From Nonomuraea maritima (GTDB taxonomy: Bacteria > Actinomycetota > Actinomycetes > Streptosporangiales > Streptosporangiaceae), in NCBI RefSeq assembly GCF_900100395.1, contig NZ_FNFB01000003.1, positions 62,001 to 126,000 of the forward strand: 64,000 bases of DNA, in the 5' to 3' direction. This document shows positions 36,970 to 46,392 of this stretch, one piece after another. Below the pieces are notes generated by a model. That model did no database searches and had not been told where the DNA came from. It saw only the letters and a program-made list of their open reading frames with translations. A program made the position numbers and the translations under genes. Within the stretch, counting starts at the first letter, position 1. The number at the start of each line of letters is the position of its first letter.

Positions 36970-37869
36970 TTACTCCTCGCGCAGGCGGGGATTGAAGATC
37001 TCGTCCATGGCGTCCACCACGAGCACGATGGCCAGTGTCAGCAGCAGGATCGCCAGCAGCGGCCCGAGCAGGAAGCCGAGCCCGCTCGGCACGGTGAGCG
37101 CGCCGGAGCGGAACACCGCCGTGTTGAGCATCTGGCCCCAGTTGTTCGACTCGTACGGCAGCACGCCCAGGAAGAACAGGCCCACCTGGGCGTAGACGCC
37201 GCCGGTGATCGCGATCAGCATGTTCATCGCGATGTAGGGCGCCATGCTCGGCAGCAGTTCCTTGCCCACGATGTGGGTGGTCGGCAGCCCCAGCCCGCGC
37301 GCCGCCTCGATGAAGCCGCGCTCGCGCAGCGACAGCGTCTGCGAGCGTACGGCTCGCGCCACGCCGCCCCAGCTGAGCAGTCCCAGCACCAGGCCCATCT
37401 GCACGGCGCTGTTGAACTTCCACACCGTGGAGAGCACCAGCAGCAGCGGCAGCCCGGGAATGGTGAGCTTCATGTCGGTGATCCGCATGAGGACGGTGTC
37501 CCAGCGGCCCCGCTTGAAGCCGGAGTACAGCCCGACGCCGGTGCCGAGAACCACGGTGATGACGGCGGTGACGAGCGCCGCCAGCAGCACGTACCGCGAC
37601 CCGGTGATCACCAGGGCCACCACGTCGCGGCCCTGGTCGTCGGTGCCGAGCCAGTGCTGCCAGCTCGGCGGCGCGGTCAGCTGGTTGACGTCGCGCGGCA
37701 GCGGGTCGGGGTAGAACATGGGGCCGAAGACGCCCATGAACACGAATCCCACCATGAGCACCGCGCCCACCAGACGGCTGGGCTTGCGTCGCATGACCCG
37801 CCACACGCCCGACCAGAAGTTGCGGCGCATGGCGGCGGTCGTCGACGAGCTTTCGAGCAGCACGCTCAT
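36970..37869 (-). CDS. Oligopeptide-type ABC transporter permease (DppC-like)
   Basis: 299 residues, about six membrane helices, with the inner-membrane EAA-type loop ERGFIEAARGLGLPTTHIVGKELLP. N-terminal cytoplasmic segment RRNFWSGVWRVMRRKP is typical of DppC. ATG 37869 has GGAGGCC upstream, preferred to 37932. Confidence 0.92.
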   Translation of the reverse strand: MSVLLESSSTTAAMRRNFWSGVWRVMRRKPSRLVGAVLMVGFVFMGVFGPMFYPDPLPRDVNQLTAPPSWQHWLGTDDQGRDVVALVITGSRYVLLAALVTAVITVVLGTGVGLYSGFKRGRWDTVLMRITDMKLTIPGLPLLLVLSTVWKFNSAVQMGLVLGLLSWGGVARAVRSQTLSLRERGFIEAARGLGLPTTHIVGKELLPSMAPYIAMNMLIAITGGVYAQVGLFFLGVLPYESNNWGQMLNTAVFRSGALTVPSGLGFLLGPLLAILLLTLAIVLVVDAMDEIFNPRLREE

Positions 37870-37912
37870 GCGGCCTCCTTCGCCGGTGCGGCGTGTCGGT
37901 TCGGTCGCCCGG

Positions 37913-38923
37913 TCACGCGGACACCTCCTCACCGCTTCTGACCCGCGGGTCGATGACGCTGTAGAAGAGGTCCGCGACGATGTTCGCCACGATGATGGAC
38001 GCCGTGATCAGCAGGAACGCGCCGCCCATCAGGGCGTAGTCGCGCATCGTGATGCTCTCGATGAGCAGCAGCCCGAGACCGGGGTAGTTGAAGATCCGCT
38101 CGATGAACACCGCGCCGCCCAGCAGCAGGCCGAGGGAGAGCGCGAGGATCGTGAACAGCGGCAGGATCGCGTTGCGCGCGATGTAGCGGAAGATGATCGA
38201 GCGCTTCATCCCGCGCAGCTCGGCGGCCAGGATGAAGTCGTCGCCGAGCACGGTGACGACGCTCGACTTCATCGCCAGGATCCAGCCGCCGTAGGCGGCC
38301 AGCGCGTACGTCGCGACCGGCAGCACCGCGTGCTGCACGAGCGAGCCGAGGTAGCCGGCGTTGAACCCGGGGTCGAACAGGATGTCCACCGGACCGTCGG
38401 CGGGCAGGATCGGGATGAGCGTGGCGAAGATGGCGCTGAGCAGCAGGCCCAGCACGTACTGCGGCACGCCGTGGAGCAGCGAGCCGGAGATCGCCAGCAG
38501 GTCGCCGAGCTTGCCGTTGCGCCGGATGGCCGCGTAGACGCCCATCACGATGCCGACGAGGAAGCTGAGCACCGTCCCGGCCAGGACCGGCAGGACCGTC
38601 CACTTGGCCGCCTCGAGCAGCACGCCGGTCACCGGGGCGCCGGCGTGCGTGACGGACTGCCCGAGGTTGAAGTGGAGCAGCCCCAGCATGTAGTCGGTGT
38701 ACTGGTGCCACAGCGAGCCGGACGGCTGGAAGCCGTACAGCACGCGGGTGGCCTGTTCGGCTGCCTGCGGGGCCATGCCCTGCTCGATGAGTTTCTGCAC
38801 GTTCGCCGCCACCGGGTCGCCAGGGATGCTCCTGACGATGAAGAAACTGATCGTGGCGACCACAAGGATCATGACGATCCCGCGGGCCAGATGGCCCACG
38901 AGCCGTCGCGCGATGATCGTCAT
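37913..38923 (-). CDS. Oligopeptide-type ABC transporter permease (DppB-like)
   Basis: 336 residues. N-terminal signature FFIVRSIPGDPV of DppB permeases, about six membrane helices, loop GDDFILAAELRGMKRSIIFRYIARNA. Starts 10 bp after the substrate-binding protein gene. Confidence 0.92.
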   Translation of the reverse strand: MTIIARRLVGHLARGIVMILVVATISFFIVRSIPGDPVAANVQKLIEQGMAPQAAEQATRVLYGFQPSGSLWHQYTDYMLGLLHFNLGQSVTHAGAPVTGVLLEAAKWTVLPVLAGTVLSFLVGIVMGVYAAIRRNGKLGDLLAISGSLLHGVPQYVLGLLLSAIFATLIPILPADGPVDILFDPGFNAGYLGSLVQHAVLPVATYALAAYGGWILAMKSSVVTVLGDDFILAAELRGMKRSIIFRYIARNAILPLFTILALSLGLLLGGAVFIERIFNYPGLGLLLIESITMRDYALMGGAFLLITASIIVANIVADLFYSVIDPRVRSGEEVSA

Positions 38924-38933
38924 ACGCTCTTTC

Positions 38934-40748
38934 TCACTGCTTGACCTTGACCATGCCGAGCTGCATCCAGACCCCGGCGGGCAGGCGCAGCATGTCGCTG
39001 TCGTTCGGAGGCCAGTCCGTGAACCGCGAGGTGTTGGTGAACGTGGTGTTCACGTAGTCCCACAGCTGGATGGCGGGAAGGTCCTGGTTGGAGGCCATGG
39101 CGAGCTTGGCCATGATGGGCTTGGCCTCCTCGGGGGAGGCGGAGTTCAGCTCGGCCGTCAGCTCGCCGGGGTTGACCCGGCCGACGCCCTTGACGTCGAT
39201 CTCCTCGGGGCCGCCCATCCAGTTGCCGCCCTTGCCGGGCGCGCTGTGGGTGACCCGGCCGGCCACGTTGGTCCAGCCGTTCGAGGCGCCGTAGAGGCGC
39301 TGGAAGATGTCGTACGGCGCGGGGCCGAGCGCCATCAGCCAGAAGCCGACGTCGTACTGGCCGTCCGAGAGCCCCTGCAGATAGACAGGGTAGTCGGCGA
39401 CGGTGATGACCTGGGCGTTCACGCCCGCGTCGATGAGCTGGCTCTTGATGTTCTCCTGCGCGGCGACCCAGTCGGAGAAGCCGGACGGCGCGGTCATGGT
39501 GACCGTCCACGGCTTGCCGTCGGGCAGCAGCCACTTGCCGTTCTGCTTCTTCAGTCCGGCCTCGGCGAACTCGGCGTCGGCCTTGGCCACGTCGTGGTTG
39601 TACGGGTCGAGGCGGTTGAGCTCGTCGCCGATCCACGCCTTGGCCGGCACCTGGTGGATGCCGGACGTCGTGAGCGACGGGGTGCCGCCGTCGGGCGAGG
39701 CGACCTTGGTCACCTGGGCGCGGTCGATGAGGTACGCGAGCCCGCGGCGCACGTGCACGTTGTCGTACGGCTTCTTCGACTGGTTGAACGCCATGCCGAC
39801 CGCGACCGGTGAGAATCCCGTGATGACGTGGGAACCGGGCGCCTTCTTGATGCGGTTCATCACGTCCGTCGGAGCGGCGACGAAACCGGAGTAATCGAGC
39901 TTTCCGGCGGACAGGTAGTTCCAGACCTGCTCGTTGCCGTTGTAGTTGAGGAACTTCACCGCCGTCGGCGCCACATTCTTGGCGTTGTAGAAGTACTTGT
40001 TCTTCACCAGCAGCGCCTCACCCGGGTTCACCCGCTCCAGGGTGAACGGGCCGGCCGAGACGTCCTTCGGCGGCGAGAACGCGAGCACCTTCTGGCCGAT
40101 GGCGAGGATCTCCTGGCGCGCCTTGTCGGCGGCCGCGCCCTCGCCCCGGGAGGTCTTGAGCGTCTCCCAGAAGGTCGCCGGGAGCACGCTGCCCCAGATG
40201 TGCGCCGGGACGACCCAGTTGTCGAGAACGCCGCGCGCGAACTTCACGCTCGGGTTCTTCATGTCCTGGGTGATCTTGACGGTCTTGTCGTTGACGATCG
40301 TGATGTCGGCCGCCGTTCCCGCAGCGCCGGGCGTGATCGCGAACGCGGTGCTGCCGGTGGTGTAGGCGATGCCGATGGAGGTGCGGACGTCCTCGGCGGT
40401 GACGGGCTTGCCGTCGGACCACTTGGCGTCCGGCTGGATGTGCAGGGTGATCGACGAGTTGTCGGGCGCGATGTCCCAGCTTGCGGCGATGCCCGGGTAG
40501 AACTGGTTCGGGTCGGTGAGGTCGTTCTTGACCCAGGCGAGCTTCATCCCGTTGTAGCCCAGGAACGAGTTGCCCTTGGGGTTCCAGGGGTTCGCCGGTG
40601 CGGACGCGTCAAGGCCGGGACGGCTCGCGTCAATCGTGGTGAAGATCCTGCCGCCTCCAGGGCCGGCGGAATCGTCCGTGCCAGCACTGCACGCCGCAGT
40701 CGTGGTGGCGAGACCGAGCAACGCCACTACCGCTGCAAGTCGCTTCAT
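38934..40748 (-). CDS. Oligopeptide-type ABC transporter substrate-binding lipoprotein
   Basis: 604 residues, SBP family 5. Lipobox TTAACS (Cys20) anchors it outside the membrane. Family features: PDAKWSDGKPVTAEDV near 110 and GVNAQVITVADYPVYLQGLSDGQYDV near 470. First gene of SBP > permease > permease > ATPase > ATPase > GNAT. With namZ and murQ next door, muropeptides or cell-wall sugars with peptides are possible ligands (inference). Controlled by a promoter with an operator in its spacer. Confidence 0.93.
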   Translation of the reverse strand: MKRLAAVVALLGLATTTAACSAGTDDSAGPGGGRIFTTIDASRPGLDASAPANPWNPKGNSFLGYNGMKLAWVKNDLTDPNQFYPGIAASWDIAPDNSSITLHIQPDAKWSDGKPVTAEDVRTSIGIAYTTGSTAFAITPGAAGTAADITIVNDKTVKITQDMKNPSVKFARGVLDNWVVPAHIWGSVLPATFWETLKTSRGEGAAADKARQEILAIGQKVLAFSPPKDVSAGPFTLERVNPGEALLVKNKYFYNAKNVAPTAVKFLNYNGNEQVWNYLSAGKLDYSGFVAAPTDVMNRIKKAPGSHVITGFSPVAVGMAFNQSKKPYDNVHVRRGLAYLIDRAQVTKVASPDGGTPSLTTSGIHQVPAKAWIGDELNRLDPYNHDVAKADAEFAEAGLKKQNGKWLLPDGKPWTVTMTAPSGFSDWVAAQENIKSQLIDAGVNAQVITVADYPVYLQGLSDGQYDVGFWLMALGPAPYDIFQRLYGASNGWTNVAGRVTHSAPGKGGNWMGGPEEIDVKGVGRVNPGELTAELNSASPEEAKPIMAKLAMASNQDLPAIQLWDYVNTTFTNTSRFTDWPPNDSDMLRLPAGVWMQLGMVKVKQ

Positions 40749-40800
40749 TTACCGCTCCGGGGGATGTTAGCCCTATAGGGGATCACAAGGGATTTACCGG

Positions 40801-40829
40801 ACACTACGATCACGCCAGACTGGCGTCAA
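40801..40829 (-). promoter_or_regulatory. Promoter of the importer operon with palindromic operator in the spacer
   Basis: On the minus strand, TTGACG (40829-40824), a 17-bp spacer and TAGTGT (40806-40801). The spacer and -35 edge contain the perfect palindrome ACGCCAG-A-CTGGCGT (40812-40826). A repressor there would block RNA polymerase. GntR/LacI-type site shape; the regulator is not in this window. Confidence 0.7.
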
Positions 40830-40909
40830 TAATCTCCACTAGATGTGAAGCTAATGTAACTTTCCTTCATGAGTGTACGTAGTGGCACGAAGCGTCATCA
40901 AGTTTTGAG

Positions 40910-41875
40910 CTAATCCATTACCAAAACGGCGGCACCGTTGACCTGGTCATTCGCCAGATCCGTGAGCGCTCGGGCGGCCTCGTCGAAGGCGTACGGGGCG
41001 ATGGCGACGCGCGGCGGATGCGCCAGCGCGAGCTCCATATAGGCCCGTCCGTCTGCCCGGGTGTTGGCGGTCACACTGCGCAGTGTCCGCTCCTGGAACA
41101 GGTGCCGCTCGTAGTCGAGCGACGGCACGTCGGTGAGGTGGATGCCGGCGACGGCGAGCGTCCCGCCCCGGTCCAGCGCCTCCAGCGCGGGCGGCACCAG
41201 CTCGCCCACGGGCGCGAAGAGAATCGCCGAGTCCAGCGGCTCCGGCGGCCGGTCGCCCGCGGAGGCGGCGCCGAGCTCCAGGGCCAGCCGCCGGGCGGCG
41301 GCCGTACGGGTGACGACGTGCAGGGTGGCGCCGCGCGCGATGGCGGCCTGCGCGGTCAGATGGGCCGAGGCGCCGAAGCCGTAGATGCCGAGCCGCCCGT
41401 GCGGCGGCAGGTCGCAGCGGGCGAGCGCCCGGTAGCCGATGATCCCCGCGCACAGCAGCGGCGCCAGCCGCTCGGCGGGCACGTCGCCGGGCAGCGGGTA
41501 GACGTAGTCGGCGGGCGCGACCACGTACTCGGCGAACCCGCCGTCGGCGTCCCATCCGGTGTAGGTCGACGCGGGGCAGAGGTTCTCCTGCCCGCGCAGG
41601 CAGTAGCGGCACCGGCCGCAGGTCGAGCGCAGCCAGGCCACGCCCACCCGCTCGCCGGTGCCCTCGATGCGGCCCACCACCTGGTGTCCTGGCGTGGTCC
41701 CTGGCCGCCTGGGTGGCAGATCGCCCTCGGCGAGGTGCAGGTCGGTACGGCAGACGCCGCACGCCTCCACACGGACGAGCACCTCACCCGGTCCTGGCGA
41801 GGGCACCTCCCGCTCGACGAGGGCGAGCGGCCCGGACGCCATCGGTCCAGGCCGCTCCACCACCCAGGCGCGCAT
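40910..41875 (-). CDS. Zinc-dependent alcohol dehydrogenase family protein
   Basis: 321 residues of the MDR superfamily. Catalytic zinc Cys in [10 protein letters not shown], His in [10 protein letters not shown], structural zinc cysteines in [15 protein letters not shown], and a Rossmann motif YGFGASAHL. The pattern [11 protein letters not shown] resembles AdhP/YahK-type enzymes. It begins 1 bp after the M20 amidohydrolase stop and is probably co-transcribed with it. Confidence 0.9.
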   Translation of the reverse strand: MRAWVVERPGPMASGPLALVEREVPSPGPGEVLVRVEACGVCRTDLHLAEGDLPPRRPGTTPGHQVVGRIEGTGERVGVAWLRSTCGRCRYCLRGQENLCPASTYTGWDADGGFAEYVVAPADYVYPLPGDVPAERLAPLLCAGIIGYRALARCDLPPHGRLGIYGFGASAHLTAQAAIARGATLHVVTRTAAARRLALELGAASAGDRPPEPLDSAILFAPVGELVPPALEALDRGGTLAVAGIHLTDVPSLDYERHLFQERTLRSVTANTRADGRAYMELALAHPPRVAIAPYAFDEAARALTDLANDQVNGAAVLVMD

Positions 41876-41876
41876 G

Positions 41877-43079
41877 TCAGCTCAGCCGCGAATGCGCCAG
41901 GGACGCGTAGAGCGCGGCCCCGTCGGGCAGCACGGCGTCGTCGAACATGGCGAGGGGGGAGTGGTTGTACGGCGCGGTCTCCGGATCGCGGTCGCCGACG
42001 CAGGCGCCGAGGAAGGCGAACGCCCCCGGCACCGACTCCAGCACGTACGAGAAGTCCTCGGAGCCCATGATCGGGTTGGGGGCGACGAAGTACCGGCCCG
42101 GCCCGAACAGTTCGTCGGCCGTACGGCCGACGAACTCCGACTCGCTCGCGTCGTTCACCGTCACCGGGTAGCCGATCCCGAACGACGTCTCCACCTGCAG
42201 CCCGTGCGCCGCGGCGATGCCCTCGACGACCTCGACCAGCCGCCGCTTGATCAGCTGCCGGTTCTCCTTGCTGAAGGTGCGTACGGTGGCCTCGAACTCG
42301 GCCTCGTCGGGGATGATGTTGTCCTTCGTGCCGCCGTGGAAGCTGCCCACGGTCACCACCACGGGGTCGAACACGTCGAACGTCCTGGTCACCATGCTCT
42401 GCAGCGCGGCGACCATCTCGCAGCCCGGCTGCACCGGGTCGAGCGAGCGCCACGGGGTCGAGCCGTGCCCGCCGCGTCCCTTCACCGTGACGCGGAACAC
42501 GTCGGCCGCCGCCATGAGCGGCCCGGGGCGGGTCATGAGCATCGAGCGGGGGAACATCGCCGAGGTGACGTGCAGGCCGTAGGCGGCGATCGGCCGCTCG
42601 CCCGCGGCGTCGAGCACGCCCTCCTCGATCATGTACTTGGCGCCCTCGTGTCCCTCCTCGCCCGGCTGGAACATGAAGATCACATCGCCGGCCAGCTCCT
42701 CCCTGCGCGCGCTCAGCAGGTGGGCCGCGCCCGCCAGCATCGCGGTGTGCAGGTCGTGGCCGCAGGCGTGCATCTGCCCGGGGATCTGCGAGACGTACGG
42801 CAGGTCGTTCTTCTCGGTCACGGGAAGGGCGTCCATGTCGCCGCGCAGCAGCACCGCGGGGCCGGGCCGGCCGCCCCTGAGGACGGCGGTGACCGAGCTG
42901 AGCTGCGTGCCCGTCGTGATCTCCAGGGGGAGTCCGTCGAGTGCCGCGAGCACCTTCTCCTGGGTGCGCGGCAGATGGAGACCGACCTCGGGCGTGGTGT
43001 GGAGGGAGTGGCGGAGCTGGACGAGTTCGTCCTGCATGTCCTGCGCGGATTCGATGAACGACATGAGGACATTGTTCAC
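41877..43079 (-). CDS. M20 family amidohydrolase (peptidase M20D type)
   Basis: 400 residues. Motifs: [22 protein letters not shown] (metal-binding Cys and His), [11 protein letters not shown], and a late MGSEDFSYV. This is the hippurate hydrolase/IAA-amino acid hydrolase group, which deacylates N-acyl amino acids. GTG 43079 has AAGGG upstream; an internal ATG at 43064 is an alternative. First gene of a two-gene unit with the alcohol dehydrogenase. Confidence 0.92.
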   Translation of the reverse strand: MNNVLMSFIESAQDMQDELVQLRHSLHTTPEVGLHLPRTQEKVLAALDGLPLEITTGTQLSSVTAVLRGGRPGPAVLLRGDMDALPVTEKNDLPYVSQIPGQMHACGHDLHTAMLAGAAHLLSARREELAGDVIFMFQPGEEGHEGAKYMIEEGVLDAAGERPIAAYGLHVTSAMFPRSMLMTRPGPLMAAADVFRVTVKGRGGHGSTPWRSLDPVQPGCEMVAALQSMVTRTFDVFDPVVVTVGSFHGGTKDNIIPDEAEFEATVRTFSKENRQLIKRRLVEVVEGIAAAHGLQVETSFGIGYPVTVNDASESEFVGRTADELFGPGRYFVAPNPIMGSEDFSYVLESVPGAFAFLGACVGDRDPETAPYNHSPLAMFDDAVLPDGAALYASLAHSRLS

Positions 43080-43142
43080 GTCTGTCGCCCTTCGTCCAGG
43101 GGGTGCACCGCCATCGCGATCATGAAGTCGCCGATCGGTACG

Positions 43143-43931
43143 ATGATGCGCGTGACTCAGCGTAAGCGCATCGACTCCTGGCTGTCCGACATGGACGGCG
43201 TCCTCGTCCACGAGGGGCGTCCCGTCCCCGGCGCCGAGGAATTCATCAAGCGGCTCAGCGGGTCGGGCAAGCGGTTCAGGGTCCTGACCAACAACTCGAT
43301 CTACACCCAGCGCGACCTGTCCGTACGGCTCTCGGGCGCGGGCCTCGACGTCCCGGCCGACTCCATCTACACCTCCGCCCTGGCCACCGCGCAGTTCCTC
43401 GACGACCAGCGTCCCGGCGGCTCGGCGTACGTCATCGGCGAGGCCGGCCTCACCACGGCCCTGCACCAGGTCGGCTACGTGCTGACCGACCTCGACCCCG
43501 ACTACGTGGTGCTCGGCGAGACCCGCACCTACAGCTTCACCCAGATCACCCGCGCCATCCGCCTCATCGAGAACGGTGCGCGCTTCATCGCGACCAACCC
43601 CGACCCCATCGGGCCCTCCACCGAGGGCTCCCTGCCGGCGTGCGGCGCCGTGGCCGCCATGATCACCAAGGCCACCGGCGTCGCCCCCTACTTCGTCGGC
43701 AAGCCCAACCCCCGCATGATGCGCAGCGCGCTCAACGAGATCGAGGCCCACAGCGAGACGACGGCGATGATCGGCGACCGCATGGACACCGACGTCGTCG
43801 CCGGCATGGAGGCCGGGCTGTTCACGATCCTCGTGCTGACCGGCGTCACGCAGCGCCACGAGATCGACCGCTACCCCTACCGCCCGTCGCTGGTGGTCGA
43901 CTCGGTGGCCGACCTCATCGACCTCGTCTGA
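43143..43931 (+). CDS. HAD-IIA family phosphatase (NagD-like)
   Basis: 262 residues. HAD motif I is [10 protein letters not shown], motif II LTNNS, motif III Lys in VGKPNP, motif [11 protein letters not shown]. NagD-type enzymes hydrolyse sugar or nucleotide phosphates. Divergent from the M20 amidohydrolase. Starts ATG 43143/43146 lack a strong ribosome binding site. A terminator follows. Confidence 0.92.
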   Translation: MMRVTQRKRIDSWLSDMDGVLVHEGRPVPGAEEFIKRLSGSGKRFRVLTNNSIYTQRDLSVRLSGAGLDVPADSIYTSALATAQFLDDQRPGGSAYVIGEAGLTTALHQVGYVLTDLDPDYVVLGETRTYSFTQITRAIRLIENGARFIATNPDPIGPSTEGSLPACGAVAAMITKATGVAPYFVGKPNPRMMRSALNEIEAHSETTAMIGDRMDTDVVAGMEAGLFTILVLTGVTQRHEIDRYPYRPSLVVDSVADLIDLV

Positions 43932-43939
43932 TCCGTACG

Positions 43940-43971
43940 CCACCCGGCGGGCGCGGGGTCCCGCCGGGTGG
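43940..43971 (+). terminator. Hairpin terminator after the NagD-like gene
   Basis: CCACCCGGCGGG - 8-base loop - CCCGCCGGGTGG, a perfect 12-bp stem 8 bp after the stop codon. Confidence 0.85.
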
Positions 43972-44051
43972 AAGATTCTCATCCCGCCGTTTTCCTCCAG
44001 CCGACCTGGTACGACGCCCCTATCGGGTGAAAAATCCACACCTGGCTCCGC

Positions 44052-44648
44052 TCAGCGGAAGGAGAGGGCGGGTTCCATCACAGGCACCGGCTCCGGAACC
44101 CTGAGCGGGCGCATGGCCCGTTCGGCGACCGGTTCCACGGTCTTGGCGGGGCAGAGCCGGCGCACCACCGCGCGCACCCGGTCGCGCAGATCCGAATCCG
44201 TGAGGCGGCCGTCCTCGTCGAAGTGCGGGCACGCCGGCGAGAGCACCAGCTCGTCCCCCATCACGACGGCGCCCGCGCCCAGCAACCGCTTGTAGAGCTC
44301 GGCCTGCGCCCACATGGCGCCGCACGCCCGCACGCTCGCGCTCATCACGGCGACGTGCCGTCCGGCGAGCCCGTCCCGCGCCGACATCCAGTCCAGCGCG
44401 TACGTCAGCTGCGCGGGCAGCAGGCTGTGCTCGGGAGCGGTCAGCAGGATCGCGTCGCTCCTCGAGACGGTCGTGAGGAGGTCGCGTGCCTCGGGAGGCG
44501 GGGGGCCGTGGTGGTACGGCGGGATCTCGTCCAGCCCTCGCCAGGTCTCGAAGCGGACGCCCGCCGGCAGCTCGCGACCGGCGGCATCCAGCAATTTAGT
44601 GATAAATGACCCTGCGTGGAGGCTGGCGGCGATCCCTATGATTTTCAC
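44052..44648 (-). CDS. NADPH-dependent FMN reductase family protein
   Basis: 198 residues, flavodoxin-like fold. N-terminal MKIIGIAASLHAGSF is the phosphate-binding loop; LLTAPEHSLLPAQLTYALDW matches the flavin-binding motif of chromate/azo reductases. The last ~60 residues (CPHFDEDGRLTD...) follow the family. Physiological substrate unknown. Confidence 0.88.
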   Translation of the reverse strand: MKIIGIAASLHAGSFITKLLDAAGRELPAGVRFETWRGLDEIPPYHHGPPPPEARDLLTTVSRSDAILLTAPEHSLLPAQLTYALDWMSARDGLAGRHVAVMSASVRACGAMWAQAELYKRLLGAGAVVMGDELVLSPACPHFDEDGRLTDSDLRDRVRAVVRRLCPAKTVEPVAERAMRPLRVPEPVPVMEPALSFR

Positions 44649-44688
44649 CCATTGCTCCCAAGAGGTTCCGGTGTTGACGGGAACCTGC

Positions 44689-44716
44689 CCGATGGTCTGA
44701 TGGACAAGACCATCGG
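44689..44716. promoter_or_regulatory. Inverted repeat upstream of the FMN reductase gene
   Basis: CCGATGGTCT - 8 bases - AGACCATCGG, a perfect 10-bp inverted repeat about 40 bp upstream of the FMN reductase start. TTGACGGG stands next to it on the plus strand. Could be an operator or an RNA hairpin. Confidence 0.45.
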
Positions 44717-44786
44717 CGGGTCAAGGTGAGCACAGGCTTTGCCGTTCCGGGCGATTCCCGGTCGCGGAAGTGGTGAGAGCGTGTCT

Positions 44787-44868
44787 CACATCCGGCGACC
44801 GGCGGCTCACCGCCCGGGTGTTTCGACGCACACGTCCGGCGACCGGCGGTTCACTGCCCGGGTGTTTC
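44787..44868. repeat. 38-bp direct repeat, two copies, period 44
   Basis: 44787-44824 and 44831-44868 match at all but three positions; both contain CCGGCGACCGGCGG and CGGGTGTTTC. Non-coding, between FMN reductase and desaturase. Function unknown. Confidence 0.75.
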
Positions 44869-44897
44869 TACCGGGAGGTCTCGGTCACGCCGTGACG

Positions 44898-44926
44898 CCC
44901 CGCGCGTGACCGTCCCACGCGCGGGG
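44898..44926 (-). terminator. Hairpin terminator of the desaturase gene
   Basis: CCCCGCGCGTG - 7-base loop - CACGCGCGGGG, a perfect 11-bp stem, 6 bp beyond the desaturase stop. Confidence 0.85.
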
Positions 44927-44932
44927 TCGACA

Positions 44933-45862
44933 TCACTGCCGGGCGGCGGCGCGGGCGCGGCGCTCCTCGCGGCGCTCGACGAACCGGGCCGCCGTGGCGT
45001 CCGTCTTGGCGAGGAACGCCGACAGCTCCTCGCGGGCCTTCTCGCCGTCGCCGTCGAGCCCGGTCTTGTCGAACACCGCCCACTGCCGCAGCACCGGCAT
45101 GAGGACGTCGTCGAGGTGGAGGCGCAGGTCGTAGATGCCCTCGTTGGCGATGATGAGCGACTTGCGGGCGAAGCCGTCCATGCCGGAGCCCGGCATCTGG
45201 AAGGTCGTGACCACGTCGGTGACCGCCCGCATGGTCTGGTTGGGGTCGAGCTCGAAGGCCGCCTTGAGCAGGTTGCGGTAGAAGAGCATGTGCAGGTTCT
45301 CGTCGGCGGCGATGCGGGCCAGCAGGCGCTCGCAGCCCTCGTCGCCCGATGCCTTGCCGGTGTTGCGGTGCGAGATGCGGGTGGCCAGCTCCTGGAACGA
45401 GACGTAGGCGAGCTGCTGCAGCATGGTGCCGTACTCCGACTGGAAGCCCTGCTCCATGTGCGCCATGCGGGCGCGCTCCAGCGCGACGGGGTCGACGGCG
45501 CGGGTGACCGTCAGGTAGTCGCGGATCGCCGTGCCGTGCCGGTCCTCCTCGGCCGTCCAGCGGTGCACCCACGTGCCCCAGGCGCCGTCGCGCCCGAACG
45601 TGCTGGCGATCTCATGGTGATAACTCGGCAGGTTGTCCTCGGTCAGGAGGTTGACGATGAGCGAGACGCGCGCCGCCTCGGGAATCTTCGAGTCGCTCTC
45701 CTGCCACGCCTCGCCCCCGTAGACGCCGTCGAAGTCACGGCCTTCGCTCCACGGGACGTACTCGTGGGGGAACCACTCCTTGGCCATCGCGTTGTGGCGG
45801 TCGAGCTCCACGGCGACCACGGGCTCCAGCTCGTGCAGCAGCTGCGTCTGAGTCATCGCCAT
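44933..45862 (-). CDS. Acyl-ACP desaturase
   Basis: 309 residues of the ferritin-like diiron desaturase family (mycobacterial DesA-like). Metal motifs EEDRHG and DENLHM fit the ExxH pairs. It introduces a double bond in acyl-ACP using O2 and reduced ferredoxin. GAAGGAGAAG precedes ATG 45862. The promoter carries a palindrome and an iron box, so expression may respond to iron, consistent with a diiron enzyme. Confidence 0.92.
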   Translation of the reverse strand: MAMTQTQLLHELEPVVAVELDRHNAMAKEWFPHEYVPWSEGRDFDGVYGGEAWQESDSKIPEAARVSLIVNLLTEDNLPSYHHEIASTFGRDGAWGTWVHRWTAEEDRHGTAIRDYLTVTRAVDPVALERARMAHMEQGFQSEYGTMLQQLAYVSFQELATRISHRNTGKASGDEGCERLLARIAADENLHMLFYRNLLKAAFELDPNQTMRAVTDVVTTFQMPGSGMDGFARKSLIIANEGIYDLRLHLDDVLMPVLRQWAVFDKTGLDGDGEKAREELSAFLAKTDATAARFVERREERRARAAARQ

Positions 45863-45883
45863 AAAAGATCTTCTCCTTCAGGT

Positions 45884-45911
45884 TACGGTACCGTAGGTTA
45901 GGCTACCCGAA
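45884..45911. promoter_or_regulatory. Palindrome TACGGTACCGTA and IdeR/DtxR-like iron box
   Basis: 45884-45895 is the perfect 12-bp palindrome TACGGTACCGTA. It overlaps 45893-45911, which matches 16 of 19 positions of the IdeR/DtxR consensus (core TAGGTTAGGCTA). Both sites lie in the divergent desaturase-Nudix promoter and could block minus-strand initiation from TTGACG (45926-45921). Confidence 0.7.
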
Positions 45912-45939
45912 GGTCATACCCGTCAAATAGGCTAGTGGT

Positions 45940-46380
45940 ATGCGACCGAGTGTCCGCGGTGTCCTTCTTGATCACAACCAGCGGCTCATCCTGTTCCGCC
46001 GTACCGTGCCGGGGCGCGAACTGTACTGGACGGTGCCCGGCGGGCACGTCGAACCGGGCGACGGCTCGCTGGAGGACACTCTCCACCGTGAGCTGCTGGA
46101 GGAACTCGGCGCCACCGTCCGCGCGGTGACCAGGCTCGCGACCGTGTCCTATCCGTACGAGGGCAAGGTGAAGACGCAGCACCTGTTCGGCTGCCGGCTG
46201 GTGTCGATGGACCCGGCGCTGCGCAGCGGGCCCGAGTTCAGCGACCCTTCGCGCGGGATCTACGAGGTCGAACGCGTACGGCTGGAGCGGGCCGAGATCA
46301 CGTCCAGGAAAGTGATCCCGCCCGCGGTGGCGGGATACCTGTCGGGGCGCGTCGCGGCGCTGCCCCGGCTCATCGGGTGA
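45940..46380 (+). CDS. Nudix hydrolase
   Basis: 146 residues. Nudix box GGHVEPGDGSLEDTLHRELLEELG-like (positions 35-58) is complete (GX5EX7REUXEEXG). Cleaves nucleoside diphosphate-linked compounds; substrate unknown. Divergent from the desaturase; TAGGCT at 45928 could be a -10 box for a nearly leaderless mRNA. Confidence 0.93.
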   Translation: MRPSVRGVLLDHNQRLILFRRTVPGRELYWTVPGGHVEPGDGSLEDTLHRELLEELGATVRAVTRLATVSYPYEGKVKTQHLFGCRLVSMDPALRSGPEFSDPSRGIYEVERVRLERAEITSRKVIPPAVAGYLSGRVAALPRLIG

Positions 46381-46392
46381 GGCCCCGGCCGA

